Shown: piece after piece, positions 1-11,849 of the stretch
Position numbering within the stretch: position 1 is the stretch's first letter
Layout of the letters: each line of letters starts with the position of its first letter
From: Lytechinus variegatus
Lineage: Eukaryota; Echinodermata; Echinoidea; Temnopleuroida; Toxopneustidae
Direction of reading: 5' to 3'
Assembly: GCF_018143015.1 (NCBI RefSeq)
Contig: NC_054751.1
Span: forward strand, 19,949,292-20,013,291
Length of the DNA: 64,000 bases
Made by a program: the position numbers and the translations under genes
The notes under the pieces: model-generated
What the model saw: the letters and a program-made list of their open reading frames with translations, nothing else
Told to the model about the DNA's origin: nothing
The model's database searches: none

Positions 1-1440
1 CAAAAATTATAATGCAAGTCCAAAGTCTTTTTTTCAGACCCGGTCGTTTCAAAAGTTATATTATACGTCGGTGAGGGGTAAAGACAACACTCTAAGCCCA
101 AGCATTTTAAGTGGGTTTAATTTTGAAGATTGGTCTCAGCTGTCATCTTTTTCAATATTTCTTTATCTTTTAAATAACCGGGTCCAGACGAAAGACTAAG
201 CATAATACTCGTGTTATTCCACAAGAATAAGAATATGAGTCTTTTGTTTTTAGGATTGTTTAAATCATTTTTAAATCACCGGGTCTGGAATAAAGACAAC
301 GCTCTAAACATGTGCTTTTCTACATGCATGGTCTTAATTTGGAGGATTGTTGGTTCTTAGATTCGTTGTTGGGGGTTGAGTTTTATTGATTTTTTATTCC
401 TGAAATAATTGTGTCTGGAGGAAAGTCGATCTTCGACAATCGGTCTTCATGTTGTTCCACAGTAATTAGATTATTGGGTATTCGTTTTAGAATATTTGTA
501 AAAACTATTTTATTTTTCAAATAGTAACCAAGTCTGGAGAAAGGATGTCTGCTTTACCCACGCGTTATTACAATGTTTTGTAGGGGTAGTAGTATTATTT
601 AAAAAAAAGACATATTTTTACTGGGTGAAACTTTGGAAATTTGGTCTTAGATTCGAAGTTTTTCAGTTACTTTTTTTAATAGCCGGGTCTGGAGGAAAGA
701 GTACGTTTTAAAATCGTGTTATTCCACGAGAATAAGAATATAAGGTCTTATGTTAGAAGATTTTTTTTCGTAACTGTTTTAGGTCTGGAATAAAGACAAC
801 ACTCTAAACCTCTTTTAAAACAGGTTCTTAGGTTGAAGGTTTGTTTGGTCTTAGACTTTGATTTTTTTTAATTCTTACTATTAGCGTTTTTTTAAAGAAA
901 AAAATGGTCGGGCTGAAAGACTACGCTATATCCAGCATTAATAAGATTATGGGGTCTTTATACTGTTTTTAAACTGTTATTCATAATGTTCAAATAACAG
1001 GTAACCGGGTCTGGAGAAAAGACTACGCTTGATTCTCAATTTACTCTAAGCGCATATATTCACAATATACACCGTATTAGTTGAAACAACAACAAAGACA
1101 TTAATTCCACCAGTTTTAATTAACTGGGTCTGGAGAAAAGACTAAGCTCTATTCCCCTTTTTCCACAGGAATATCATTATCGTATCTTAGTTTGGACTTA
1201 TATTATAAATTTTGAAATAACTGGGTCAGGAAAAAGACTTTGGACTTATTAAAATTCTTGAAACAACCGGGTCTGGAAAAAAGACTTTGGATTTATATTA
1301 TATTTTTTTAAACATCCGGGTCTGGAAAAAAGACTTTGGATTTATATTATAATCTTTTAAACAACCGGGTCTGGAAGAAAGACTTTGGACTTGTACTTTG
1401 ATGTTTTATTAACCCGGTCTGAAAAAAGACTTTGCACTTT
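1..1440. repeat. Degenerate array of ~50-bp units with a hairpin core, inverted copy at left edge
   Basis: A core close to CCGGGTCTGGAAAAAAGACT recurs at about 177, 276, 404, 525, 679, 780, 903, 1003, 1122, 1217, 1265, 1316, 1367 and 1412. GTCT and AGAC inside the core can pair around a purine loop. The last five units are 47-51 bp apart and nearly identical; leftward ones are 95-155 bp apart and diverged, close to multiples of 50. Spacer text also repeats: GTTATTCCAC near 212 and 716, and ACAACRCTCTAA near 86, 296 and 798. Positions 1-50 are the reverse complement of the well-conserved right-hand unit type. This looks like the subrepeated arm of a foldback-type DNA element. It continues beyond the window and no protein is visible in it. 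Confidence 0.7.
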
Positions 1441-1506
1441 TGTGCTATATGAACGAATTACTATAGGATTTTAGTTTAGAACGGATTCGCCAAAAATCCC
1501 TTCAAA

Positions 1507-1676
1507 TTTATTACATTTGTGGGTAAAGTCATTATTACATTTGTGGGCGATCAAAAATTATTACATTTGTGGGTAAAGTGTTATTACATTTGTGGGCGTT
1601 ATTACATTTGTGGGTAAAGTGTTATTACATTTGTGGGCGTTATTACATTTGTGGGCGTTATTACATTTGTGGGTGC
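1507..1676 (+). repeat. Minisatellite, 18 and 23 bp units
   Basis: About nine units built on TTATTACATTTGTGGG, ending either in CG (18 bp) or in TAAAGTG (23 bp). It follows directly on the hairpin-core array and is followed by a C-tract. Open frames across it are repeat artefacts. Confidence 0.85.
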
Positions 1677-2015
1677 AACAACCCCCCCCCATCACGATAT
1701 CATGGCGCCACCCATGGGAACCAACAGCTATTTTTTAACTGGATCTATATACCCAAGTGGCCGTGGATTCAGATTAGTTTCACATTTTTTTTCCTTCGTT
1801 CTTTCAATTATTCGTAATTGTATGAATATTACTTTGTTTTTTTTAATAGTGTACTTAGACGTATATCTCATGAATACTTTATTGGCGGGGAAAAAAATCA
1901 ACATTATATATATATATTAAGAGAGAGAGAGAGAGAACAATGGTATAGGCGTAGTTTAAATCATGGTTCCCCAGAGCTATCTACCCTTTGGAAAAATTGG
2001 TGATGCCGAAAAAAT

Positions 2016-2086
2016 GTCTCTGCCGGGAATCGAACACGGGCCACAAGCTTTGAACGCCGGTGCCTTAACCACTAGACCACAGAGAC
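2016..2086 (-). pseudogene. tRNA-like head of SINE (left arm)
   Basis: 71-nt tRNA-like sequence on the minus strand with a complete acceptor-stem complement and A and B boxes. It is embedded in a longer repeated unit, so it is read as a SINE head; a functional tRNA is unlikely but not excluded. Confidence 0.5.
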
Positions 2087-2336
2087 GGGTTAGTGGCTAG
2101 ACTGAACCCGATCCGATTGACCGTCAGATAGACAGATTTTCGACACTATACCAATTATATTTTCCTTTGTCGGGTGAAGGTGAGTTTTGAACAATGACAA
2201 GCCGCCATGCCTCAGCTGGATCAAAGCTATTGCTTTGATACAGTACACGTATGAGAGAAGAAATACAAATGTGTAAAGCTTTACATGTATAACAGCTGAC
2301 GGTCAATCGGATCGGGTTCAGTCTAGCCACTAACCC

Positions 2337-2403
2337 GTCTCTGTGGTCTAGTGGTGCACCGGCGTTCAAAGCTGGGCGCCCGGGTTCGATTCCCGGCAGA
2401 GAC
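2337..2403 (+). pseudogene. tRNA-like head of SINE (right arm)
   Basis: 67-nt copy of the head at 2016-2086, plus strand, with a deletion in the D-arm region but intact acceptor complement and B box. Confidence 0.5.
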
Positions 2404-2549
2404 ATTTTTTCGGCATCACCAATTTTTCCAAAGGGCAGATAGCTCTGGGGAACCTTGATTTAAGCCTACCATTGTTCTCTTCATCCATTTCTTTACAATA
2501 TTTAAATAAAAAAGAGTTTCCAAAAAGCTGTTGTACATGTAAAGCTTTT

Positions 2550-2730
<181 letters not shown>

Positions 2731-3870
2731 GTGCGTCCCACAAAAAACGAAACCGAGATTTATCGATGACTAATCATAACTTAATCACAAATACAATAGA
2801 CAAATGACCTACCATTGAAAAGCTTAGAATCTCCCCTTTCATCTGAGTTTACTTAGATTATTTCTTATTGACGCATGAGTGAGCAAAAACAATTTGAAAA
2901 GGGGATATCAAAAAGTCACTTGGCGGGCTGTATCTGGGTTTCAAAAGAAAACCACATTTCCCAGAAGTTCAATATCTGCTCTTTAATTTGATACCTCAAT
3001 TAAAGAAAATGGTCAAGAAATAAGAAAGTTCTGGTTATTTGAAACAAGGCTTGATTTTCAATAATTTCATAATATTAAGAGATTTTACAGGCTAGCGTTC
3101 AAACTCACTCGACACTCTTGCATTAAGTCGTTTGTTACCGCGCGATAGCTTCTGTGGGAACCGAAGAAAACACGTTTATTTAATGAAATTATGGAATACA
3201 AGCATTACTTCGAGGGATCATAACTTTTTAAGTTCTTGACCATTTTCTGTGATTAAGGTACTATCAAATAAAAGAGCACATATGGAACTTTTTAGTCATG
3301 TGACTTTCTTTTTGAAATTCAGATACCCCCCGCCAAATGAGTTTTTGGCATCCTTTCTTCGAATTGTATTTGCTCACTCATGCGTGAATGAGGAATAATC
3401 TAAGTAGTATCAGATGAAAGAGGAGATTCTAATACCCCTTTCATAAACCTATCCTCCAATTAGCCGCCTAAGAGTAATGCGGATAATTCAATAAAATTTG
3501 CGTTCACAAACTCCGAAAATAAGCCGCATTATTGTTACGAGCGCCAGTCCTGAACTTAAAGGCGGATAATCGTCATGACAACTGGACACGCCCCCTCCGA
3601 TGCGGTTGTGTTGGAAAAGGGTGACCTTGTGACTCAGTTGTGACCGCACTATTTGGAAATGCGTTCATAAACTCAAAATCTTGTCCCGATGCTGCTATTA
3701 TGCGGATAATAGCAGCATCAAAATAATGCGGATAACTCCTCCTCCAATTTTACGAACAAATTATGCTGCTATTAGCCGCATAATTGGGTTTATGAAAGGG
3801 GTAATGTTTTAATACATTCCAATAATTCAACTCAATAAGGTGACTTTCAGTAATATAGTTTCATGCAATT
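2731..3870. mobile_element. Foldback (long inverted repeat) DNA element, interrupted
   Basis: The left half (GAATCTCCCCTTTCATCTGA near 2828, CGCATGAGTGAGCAAA near 2871, CACTTGGCGGGCTGTATCTG near 2916) recurs in reverse complement in the right half near 3425, 3375 and 3325. Arms are a few hundred bp with a short divergent centre. A 369-bp MITE at 3434-3802 interrupts the right arm. The exact outer end on the right is uncertain. No coding capacity is seen. Confidence 0.7.
3434..3802. mobile_element. MITE nested in the foldback element
   Basis: Terminal inverted repeat ACCCCTTTCATAAACC at the left and GGGTTTATGAAAGGGGT at the right. Flanks read AAT on both sides (3431-3433 and 3803-3805); a TA duplication with a one-base-shorter element fits equally well, so the superfamily is left open. 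The interior has palindromic stretches such as GCTGCTATTATGCGGATAATAGCAGC around 3690-3716. Confidence 0.8.
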
Positions 3871-5100
3871 TTTTTTTATAAGTGCATTTTGTTTCATCCT
3901 CATCCCTTAATGTTGTATATCAATATCGGTATCCGAGGGCATGCTTCTTTTGATGTCAGATATGGCGTGCCTTCACAACCAAATCTTTTTTATCGGACGT
4001 TCTAGCCTACTACAAAAAAGAACTTGTTTAAAGCATTTTTATATCCATTTGCTCTACATATTATTAATTCTGTCAATTTATTCCAGATTTAGCCAATGTG
4101 TGTCTATACCTTAGGGTCCATCCACTTCCCCCTGAAAATGGGAGAGGGGAGCAGCAGCAAGCCCCACCCTAGAAGGGCATATTGGCGCACAATAATGTGT
4201 GATAAGTTTCATAATGGGTAAATCTGACTACTAACTAACTGATGTTTTGCAGAATTAATGCTCCTTTGGAGCAGGCATATTACGATTGGAATTGGAACCA
4301 AATGATTGTAAAGTTTGAAATGGAATATGATTAAAAACATCTTTCTCTAGGTATGTGTGGAGTTTAAGATCATCTTCAGTTCCCTTCACCATTAGAAAAT
4401 GAGTGTTTTATGGAGAATGAAACACTTTAAACCAGATGATTTCATATAAAAGAGAAAAAGTAAAGAATCGGGTCAATGAAAGTTTGAGGAAGACTGAGTG
4501 AATTAATGAATGAATGAATGAATGAATGAAGAAGATATAAATTTTGAGATCACTATAGATCCTTCGATCCATTGGTAATTCAACCAAGGTATGAATGATG
4601 TCACATACACTAAAACTTCCCCATTAACACCTATACGATTTCTATTCCATGCGGCAAGATCAGGTGTACTTGTTTACAAGATGGAATATCGGCCTGTAGA
4701 TGTTTACAATATTATGAATGGATTGTTTTTCTGAGCAAAAAGAGATGTTTCGTCACTTTTTTTTTAGTTAGGTCCACGGTTTTATTTAACGAAGCGCCAT
4801 CTATCACGAATTTTCACGACATCTCGAGCCAATTCCAAGCAGGGGGTAAGTTGGAGATATTTTTTCTTTAGATTTAACAGTGCAACTGTTTTTATTTGTT
4901 TGAGTATTTGGAAGGCTGAGGGAATATTTTTTTTAAGGGAGTGGGCAATCATCATACCGTGAGATGAGCTTTGCGTTTGAGCTTATAGGTAAAGTTAAGT
5001 CAAGAATATTAAAAGGGAGTGAACGAATCAGAGGCGGAGACGTGTGCCATCGGCATCGGGCTGGCCCCCCATTCCTTCCGCATGTGTCGTGGCGTGGCCT
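3871..5100. other. Intergenic, no gene recognised
   Basis: AT-rich sequence with an (AATG)n run at 4505-4530. The string TAGATCCTTCGATCCATT near 4556 recurs at 19390, suggesting a small dispersed repeat. No coding exon is recognised. Confidence 0.5.
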
Positions 5101-5112
5101 GGCTGGCCTGGG

Positions 5113-5260
5113 GTCTGTTGCAGAAAGAGTTGCGTTTAAACGCAAGTCCAAAAATCAACTGCAAGTCCAAAATGCGCGCTGTTGATTGGTTGAAAATCAA
5201 GTTGCGCATGATTTTTAAAGTTGCGATTGATTGCAACTCTTTCTGCAACGGGCCCCTGGT
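5113..5260. repeat. Short palindromic MITE-like element
   Basis: TGTTGCAGAAAGAGTTGCG at the left is mirrored by GCAACTCTTTCTGCAACGGG at the right. It belongs to a loose class of short hairpin elements beginning GGGCCTGTTGCA-like, seen also at 24220, 30050, 35790, 44150 and 61680. Confidence 0.7.
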
Positions 5261-5404
5261 ACTGGTCGTGAGTATTGGATGTGACTTCATGTACCGATGT
5301 CTCTCATTGATGCGAGCCCTTGGTGTGGCTCGAACTTGGCATTGGTTGAAGTTGGTTGGAGTGAATGCCAGGGAGGGGGGGGGGGGGGTTATCTACTAAT
5401 AATA

Positions 5405-5945
5405 ATAATTTGAAGGTCAAGTTCACCACAGAAAAATGTTGACTTGAAAATGAAATAGAGAAAAATCAAAACAAGCATAAACTGAAATGAAAATTTTATC
5501 AAAATCAAATTTAAAATAAAGTTATGACATTTTAAAGTTTCGCTTATTTTTCACAAAACAGTTCTAACGTTTGATCTATACACATTTGAGTGACATGAAA
5601 ATGAGATATTCGATGATGTCCCTCACTTTTTCTTTTGTTTTTTATTGTTTGAATCATACAATATTTCCATTTTTACAGATATGACGATAGTATTAACCAA
5701 CTTGACTTGACCAGAAAATGTTAACACAAAATACAATTCCACATGTTCAGTGAGGAATAAAATTTTGCCATACAGGACAATGGGGAGAAAATTAGAATAT
5801 TTCATATTTCATGTAGTAAAATACAAAAGAAATCTAGTGATCGAGTGACGTCATCGGTCAACTCATTTGCATGTTGTCCAGCATGTGCATATAACTGTTA
5901 TGTGAAGATAATATACAACAGTCAACAGTGTTGCATTATTAATAG
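5405..5945. repeat. Dispersed MITE-like repeat
   Basis: Contains GTCAAGTTCACCACAGAAAA, TTATGACATTTTAAAGTTTC and GACGTCATCGGTCAACTCAT in the arrangement of a widespread invertebrate dispersed repeat. No coding potential is seen. Boundaries are approximate. Confidence 0.5.
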
Positions 5946-6036
5946 CAATAAATTACGGGGAGTATTGAATAAATTTATTTTACAGGCGTTAAAGAAAATT
6001 ACAATGTTTCAACTTACCATGCGTTCCAACTAACCC

Positions 6037-6308
6037 CGATCTCCCCTACTAAAATTATGGGAAGCCAAGAAATGAAAAATTAAGTTTATATTTCTTATGT
6101 TTAATATTTTGTTTCCTTTTGCTTTCATAATGAAGAAAATACTTCAGTTATCATTCCCAGACAATTATGAACAATTTGGTGTCATATGAGTTAATAAATT
6201 GAATGTTTACTGTTAGGGATTCGTGCCCCAATTGGCTCTCCATACTTAAACCACAACTTTAAACCAGGGTTTAATTTAAACCCGACTTTAGAATACAGGC
6301 CATTTTGT
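6037..6308. repeat. MITE copy (family of 26703-27027)
   Basis: Shares long blocks with 26750-27027, for example CCCAGACAATTATGAACAAT, CATATGAGTTAATAAATTGA and the terminal AGAATACAGGCCATT. A third, more diverged copy lies at 38637-38970. It ends about 300 bp before the lengsin exon. Confidence 0.75.
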
Positions 6309-6635
6309 TTATGCTCTGCAGATCATACTTGCTTTAGAGCATACAACTTAATGAATGGAATCAAATAACTACAGACACTTTTTCTGTGCAGTGCTGTTTT
6401 TCACATACATGTAGGTTTTTAATCTTGTTTTTTAATCAATTCAGGTAAAAAATGTTGAGAAAACATTCAGTTTAAATATCTCCAATATATACCTTTGCCT
6501 TTCTAAAGGTACAGGCAGTAACATTTAATTGATTCACTAAAAAATCAGAATAAAGATGTGGAAAGCAATTCCATGGTGTGTGTAATTTGATTTTCTTTTT
6601 ATTCTTTATTTTACAGACTTCCTGAAGCTTCAAAA

Positions 6636-7981
6636 ATGTCGGGTATCGACAAAGTGCTAGCACTGATTGTACAGAACAAAATTGCAGCTATACGCTTTGA
6701 GCTGGTTGACATCCATGGCATTGGGCACAGCAGGCTAATCACATCGAGGCACTTCAAAGACAAAGCTGTTCATGGCTCCAGTTTTGATCTCCTGGCCCTG
6801 ATCTTAGATCCCAAAGGGAACAAGTTCGCTGATAGTGGCATATGCACCGACGATGTTGATGCCATTGCTTATCCAGTCTACGAGACATTCCAGAACTTGG
6901 TTTGGTGTCAGAGTACTGCCAGGATCCTTGTAGAACCTACCATCAAAGGAGAATACATTCCGCAGTATCCAAGAAACAATGCAAGAAGGCTGCTGGACCG
7001 ACTGGGAGAACAAGGGGTGTCTCTCTTCTCTTCATTTGTTCATGAGTTCTATCTAGTGGATGAGAAGACGGGGGAGCCAGCAGAGAAGAGCAACAACTAT
7101 GGAGCCACAAGTAGACTTTGTAAGCTTGAGTCATTCATCAATCTTTTACTGGCATGTTTGCCAAGAGTTGGAGTTGATGTAGAGAGTGTTGAAACATTAA
7201 ATGCTCCTGGCCAAATCAGAGTCACCTACAAGTCGGCCTTTGGTGTTGGTTCAGCAGACAACGCCTATACTTTTAAGTCCACCGTGAAGGAATTAGCCAG
7301 CAGGAATGGCTTTGTGGCAACCTTCATGACAAAGCCGTGGCCAGAACACAGAGGCAGCACTTCATACTTGTGTCACTCACTCTGGAGTCTGCAAGAACAT
7401 AAATGCATCGTCTTTGACTCAACAGGAGAAAATGGTTTGTCAAGCAAGTGTCAGAAATGGATCGCCGGCATCCTATCCCATTCCCAGGCTATAACAGCGC
7501 TAATGGCTCCAACGGTCAACTGCTATAGTCGCTTCGAGACAGCGCCTACATCCCTTGCCCCAAATAATTGTTCCTGGGGAATCAGTAACCGCACATGTGC
7601 TATTCGTGTGAAGATAGATGGTTCAAAGCGAACCATCATTGAAAATCGTATACCCTCTAGTGCAAGTAACCCTTATGTGGTACTGGCAGCAACGGTGGCA
7701 GCTGGTCTAGATGGTCTTCAGACTGACATGCCTCTTAGAGCACCTACAGAAGGGAGTGCCTATGATCAAGGATATGACCTGCCAGAGCTTCCCCTATCTT
7801 TAGAGCAAGCTATGGAGGTCTTAGAGACAGATGAAGTGATTGTTGATGCACTGGGTAGAGACTTCATTAAATATTTCCTTGCTGCAAAGAGGCATGAATG
7901 CAGTGAGGCACTTCGGGCCAAGAAAGTTGCAACAGTTGATTGTGAAACCTGGGAGCATAACATGTATTTTGACACTATCTA
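6636..7981 (+). CDS. LGSN: Lengsin-like glutamine synthetase-fold protein, single coding exon
   Basis: 448-aa protein of the class I glutamine synthetase superfamily, closest in my reading to lengsin, a branch that in vertebrates is a lens protein without GS activity. GS beta-grasp region at about 15-100; catalytic barrel from about 110 on, with VHEFYL (135-140), PGQIRV (191-196), SNRTCAIRV (317-325), IIENRIP (334-340) and SNPYVVLAATVAAGLDG (344-360). Against bacterial GlnA (numbering recalled, not aligned), the first Glu of the ExE pair is Val135, the Glu after GQ is Arg195, and the SGMHxH His is Tyr244. Arg299, Arg319, Glu336 and Arg338 are kept. So several metal and ATP ligands are lost, as in lengsins. 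A 3' splice site (TTTTACAG, ending 6616) precedes the exon by 19 nt; the frame is open back to it, so an upstream coding exon cannot be excluded. Human lengsin is ~509 aa, longer at the N-terminus. AATAAA signals lie at 8083 and 8138. Confidence 0.9.
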
Positions 7982-8082
7982 AATTTGCTTTTATTCATGT
8001 TAAAACTCATGTTATGGTATTTTCACTATTTTGAAGATGAAATTGATATTGAAAAGATGTATTCTCACGGAAATTGATAAAA

Positions 8083-8143
8083 AATAAAATATTGATAATG
8101 GATAATTTTTTCATGATATTCTTCCTTAATATCATGGAATAAA
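8083..8143 (+). terminator. Candidate poly(A) signals of LGSN
   Basis: AATAAA at 8083-8088 and 8138-8143, 100-160 bp after the stop codon. Which one is used cannot be told. Confidence 0.45.
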
Positions 8144-8149
8144 TTTCAA

Positions 8150-8929
8150 ATATCACAATGATAACTTCAATCTTTCCCATACTTTTTGTTTTTCTTTTGT
8201 CTCAAATTCCAAGTCCATACTGTAAATTTTGAATTTATTTGCTTAGGTACGATAGATTATTGATTGAGGTACCATTGGTTACTTTTAGTTTTCCCTGCAC
8301 TGTGTTGATACACATTGTTTACTCCAGATATTGTAGAATCTTTTTATTCTTTTGCTATGACAATTCATCATGACCCACAGGTCAGGGGAAGATATGCAGG
8401 TGTATATGTATTTGTTCAGTTTACCCAACTCAAATCTTGGTTATCATGATTTTATGTATTTTCATTTTTTGTATCCAGAACAAATTTGGTTTCTTCTGGT
8501 TATTTCAGTAAAAAACAGCAACAACAACAAAAACATCCACCAAGATGATTTGAAGACATGCAAGTAAGAATTTGCAGTTCCTGGCAGCAAGTCATTCACA
8601 TGTTGGCTATGTTCATGGCCATGACATGAAGGAATCCAATATTTTAATTTTACTCATTATTGAACAATACAGTATTGTGACTAACGATTTTCTCAAGATT
8701 CAGGCAGCCAATGTGGATGGAAATCTTGTTTAAAACTATGCTATGCTATGAGTTTATTCTACAACGATGAGTTATGGTTTACGCTGGAATTACAAGCTGC
8801 AGGGGGTCTGTGATCTCAGTTTCCTGTCATGAGGACACAAATTGAATACAATCATGTGGGCTAGCTTGGTTCTGTACTGTACATGTAGAACCCTCTGGTA
8901 TTTCAAAATGTTGTTTGTGCAGAATGCAA
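8150..8929. other. LGSN 3' flank, nothing recognised
   Basis: AT-rich sequence with scattered short frames only. It may be an extended 3' UTR if the early poly(A) signals are not used. Confidence 0.4.
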
Positions 8930-9376
8930 TAGACCAGTTCGTAATTACTTCATGTGCAATTTTGGTCAAATGACCTTTCATTTCTTTCATCATGATAGGC
9001 AGATTTCAAAGCAAGATATTACGTAAGCTTGCCTTACATAGCAGGATGAAGGAATTGAATAGACCAGGTGACCAGAATAGCACACCAATGAACGCTTAAT
9101 GAAGGTATTTGTTGCATTCCTACTTTGAATGCATATCTTAGCATGTTGCACAATGTACTTGACAAACTGAAATACTAGTCGTTTTTGGAAGCATTGTTGT
9201 TTTTTGTGGATGTAAATAAAAACGACAATTCAAAAGAATGTATGAATAATCAAGACATCAGAGTTGGTGCTTATCTCATTAGATTTTAAAGCACCATGTC
9301 ACTTTAGTGCAAATGACCTTCTGATCATGCGTAGAATCTTTTGATCATGCGCAGAAAGGAACTACGAACTGGCTTA
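8930..9376. mobile_element. MITE with TAGACCAGTTCGTA termini
   Basis: Left end TAGACCAGTTCGTAATTACT and right end CTACGAACTGGCTTA are inverted repeats. The interior is non-coding, and GATCATGCG is repeated near the right end. The target duplication is unclear. Confidence 0.7.
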
Positions 9377-11780
9377 TTCACCTACATACTATAAGCAAGA
9401 GGCATGTGCAAATGAACAACTACATGACATGAAACTCAAAATTTTAAACAAATAGTGTTATTGTTTCCCCTTCCATGATGCTTGTCATTGATGGCAGTAT
9501 GGTAGGAAGAAACAACTTATAGTTTTAAGGTTTTATTAAAAGACTGCAACTAAAACTTTAAATTCTATAATTGGTCACTAAAGTCACATTATCTTTGGTG
9601 TATTTTCATTGTTTATCCCCCCCCCCCAACAAAAAAATGAGTTTCATATTCTTTCTTCATGAATACATATTCTGAAAAATTTCAATGGACTGGTGAATGT
9701 AAGCCTTTAAGTAATTATCAAGTATACAGTATAATTGAGTTGATTTATTTTTTTGTAAGTGGGCAAAATTCTGGATTTCTGCTTATGTGACATGTACCTG
9801 TATACAAAGTGCTGTATAATGTGATATGAGGAACTGCCAATGAGTGCCTGTATCCTTTAGTGATAATGGATTTATTGATTTGTGATCATTTTAATCATTT
9901 TTTTATACTGAAATCACCAGACATTATGAGTGGTATTGACAGATGAACTGTCAATCTGTTCATGGAATAAATGGTAGTACATCAGATTGATATTTTTTAA
10001 TGTCAGTCAATTTGTTGATCCAGCATTATAATTTAATAGAGTTAAAGTTTGTACCGTATTTAATTCCAAATTATTAAATCATATTGAATATTATTATTTA
10101 TTCAAATTTTTTTAACAGAAAATCATGTTGATTGATTGTGTGCTATTCAAGATTAGATAATAGAAATGTAGATATGATACTGTAGTCATCACGAAACATG
10201 TATTTTTAATTATACTCTTATTAATCATGTTTTTACATTTTAATTATAATTTGGTGCTGAGATATGTTGTAATTGTTTTTTGACACAACTCATTCAGTGT
10301 TTTTTTTTTGGGGGGGGGAGTTCTGCTCTTTTGTAGAAAGCCTGTTGCACATTTTTATTTGGGAGAGAAAATTTAATTCATGTAAAGTTTCTTTTTACAG
10401 ACAAATTATAATAATAACTGTACATGCTAATGATACTAAATTCGACCATGTTATGGAGGTTGACAGAAAAAGAGAGATCAATTGTGTGAAATTTTGCATT
10501 TCATTGCAAGGTTGTTTTTATTTCTTTAAAAAAAAAGTGGGATACAACAGATGCCTGAGAGTTTACTCACTATGCTAATTTCTCATTCCTCCCCAATGTA
10601 AAATTGCTCTAACATGACACATTTACTATTTTCAGTAATTATTCATTCAAAATTATAGTTTGCCATTGTATATGTGTATTAACTAACTTATCTGTGGAAT
10701 GGTGCCATTTTCCCCATGGTTTGCAATAAACAGATATTAACTCTCGAGAAAAGTCATTTAAGTCCATTGCTGCTTCTGTTTTTAAATAGTAATCAAGAGG
10801 TTATGCACACACGTATGCTGGCTTTGGCAAATTTACCATAAGTGTTTAGTATGATGAATGAAAGTAATCTTCTCTTTATTGCACATTAGCTCAATAGACT
10901 TAAGTACTGTTTAGCTTACACTGTGGGTGTATGTATAGATTTACATACATGTATATGCTTTTAGTTTTAATAATAGTGAAACCAAAACTTAAAAACCAAT
11001 TTTGCACTTTTTGTATTCACGATTTTACAGTGACAGATTCAATGTGTCTTATGTTGTAACTTTGAGTATTGTATGAAGTACTTCTGTGCTGCAAACCACT
11101 ATATATTTCTGTAATTAATAGTATCTTACAATGAATTTCACTGTGTTTGTTTTCTGAGTGTGTTTTTATTTGATAAATAGATTGGTCTTGGTTAAAGTTG
11201 GTTTACACCACTTGAAATTAATTTTGAAGGCAGTATGATATTTCTTACATTCGGGCATGGTAGAGTAGAATATAGAATAAAATTTTAAAAGCAAATGTAA
11301 TGAATCTGGTTGGAAAATTAACAAATTTATGCATTTTAAAGTTATACATTATTTCAGTGAAACAACTGTATGCGCATCACATGCATTGCAATGTTGTTTC
11401 TCTTCTTTTGTATTCTATTATGGGAATGAAATTAGAATTCTTGTGATTTTCTGCTCCAAAACTGTAAAAAAAAAATGAGAAAAAAAGAAGATAGGATTGA
11501 CTATAAAGTACTGGTATATATATTGTTGTACATGTATGTAGTTATGTTACATAAAAGAAAATCATGACATGAGTCACATGACACATCATCACTCATTGCA
11601 TACTCACATTAACCTGCAAATAAAAACTTGAGCACCATCAAATAACATAATAATGAACTTCGTTAATTTTTCATCTGATTTTCCGAAATTTTATCAGCAT
11701 TTGTTCATTTGATTAATTGATCATATTGTTATATTTATCATATTAATTAATTTATTGATTACTTTATCATAAGTTTGGAT
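9377..11780. other. Intergenic, nothing recognised
   Basis: About 2.4 kb of AT-rich sequence with homopolymer runs. Neither strand holds a convincing exon. It could be long 3' UTR of LGSN or plain intergenic DNA. Confidence 0.5.
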
Positions 11781-11849
11781 TGCCCCTTGATAATAGCTGG
11801 ATTTACTAATCGCTTTTTGCCTGAGGATACAAAGCACTGCTATTACCTC

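Larger units (their letters stand above)
1931..2480. repeat. Inverted pair of tRNA-derived SINEs
   Basis: Two ~200-bp arms, 1931-2133 (minus) and 2288-2480 (plus), are reverse complements separated by ~155 bp. Each carries a tRNA-like head (2016-2086 minus, 2337-2403 plus) with a perfect 7-bp acceptor-type pair GTCTCTG/CAGAGAC, an A-box-like TGGTCTAGTGG and a B box GTTCGATTCCC. The tail after the head (TTTTTTCGGCATCACCAATT) is also shared, so these are SINE-like copies and not free tRNA genes. The plus head is 4 nt shorter in the D-arm region. The A box resembles tRNA-Glu or tRNA-Asp; the source tRNA is not certain. Confidence 0.75.

Noticed and set aside
1-1440. CRISPR-like reading of the spaced repeats
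   Set aside because: The DNA is eukaryotic, the units are degenerate, spacers recur among themselves, and there are no cas genes.
2016-2403. Two functional tRNA genes
   Set aside because: Both are embedded in a longer repeated unit with a shared non-tRNA tail, and the plus copy lacks part of its D arm.
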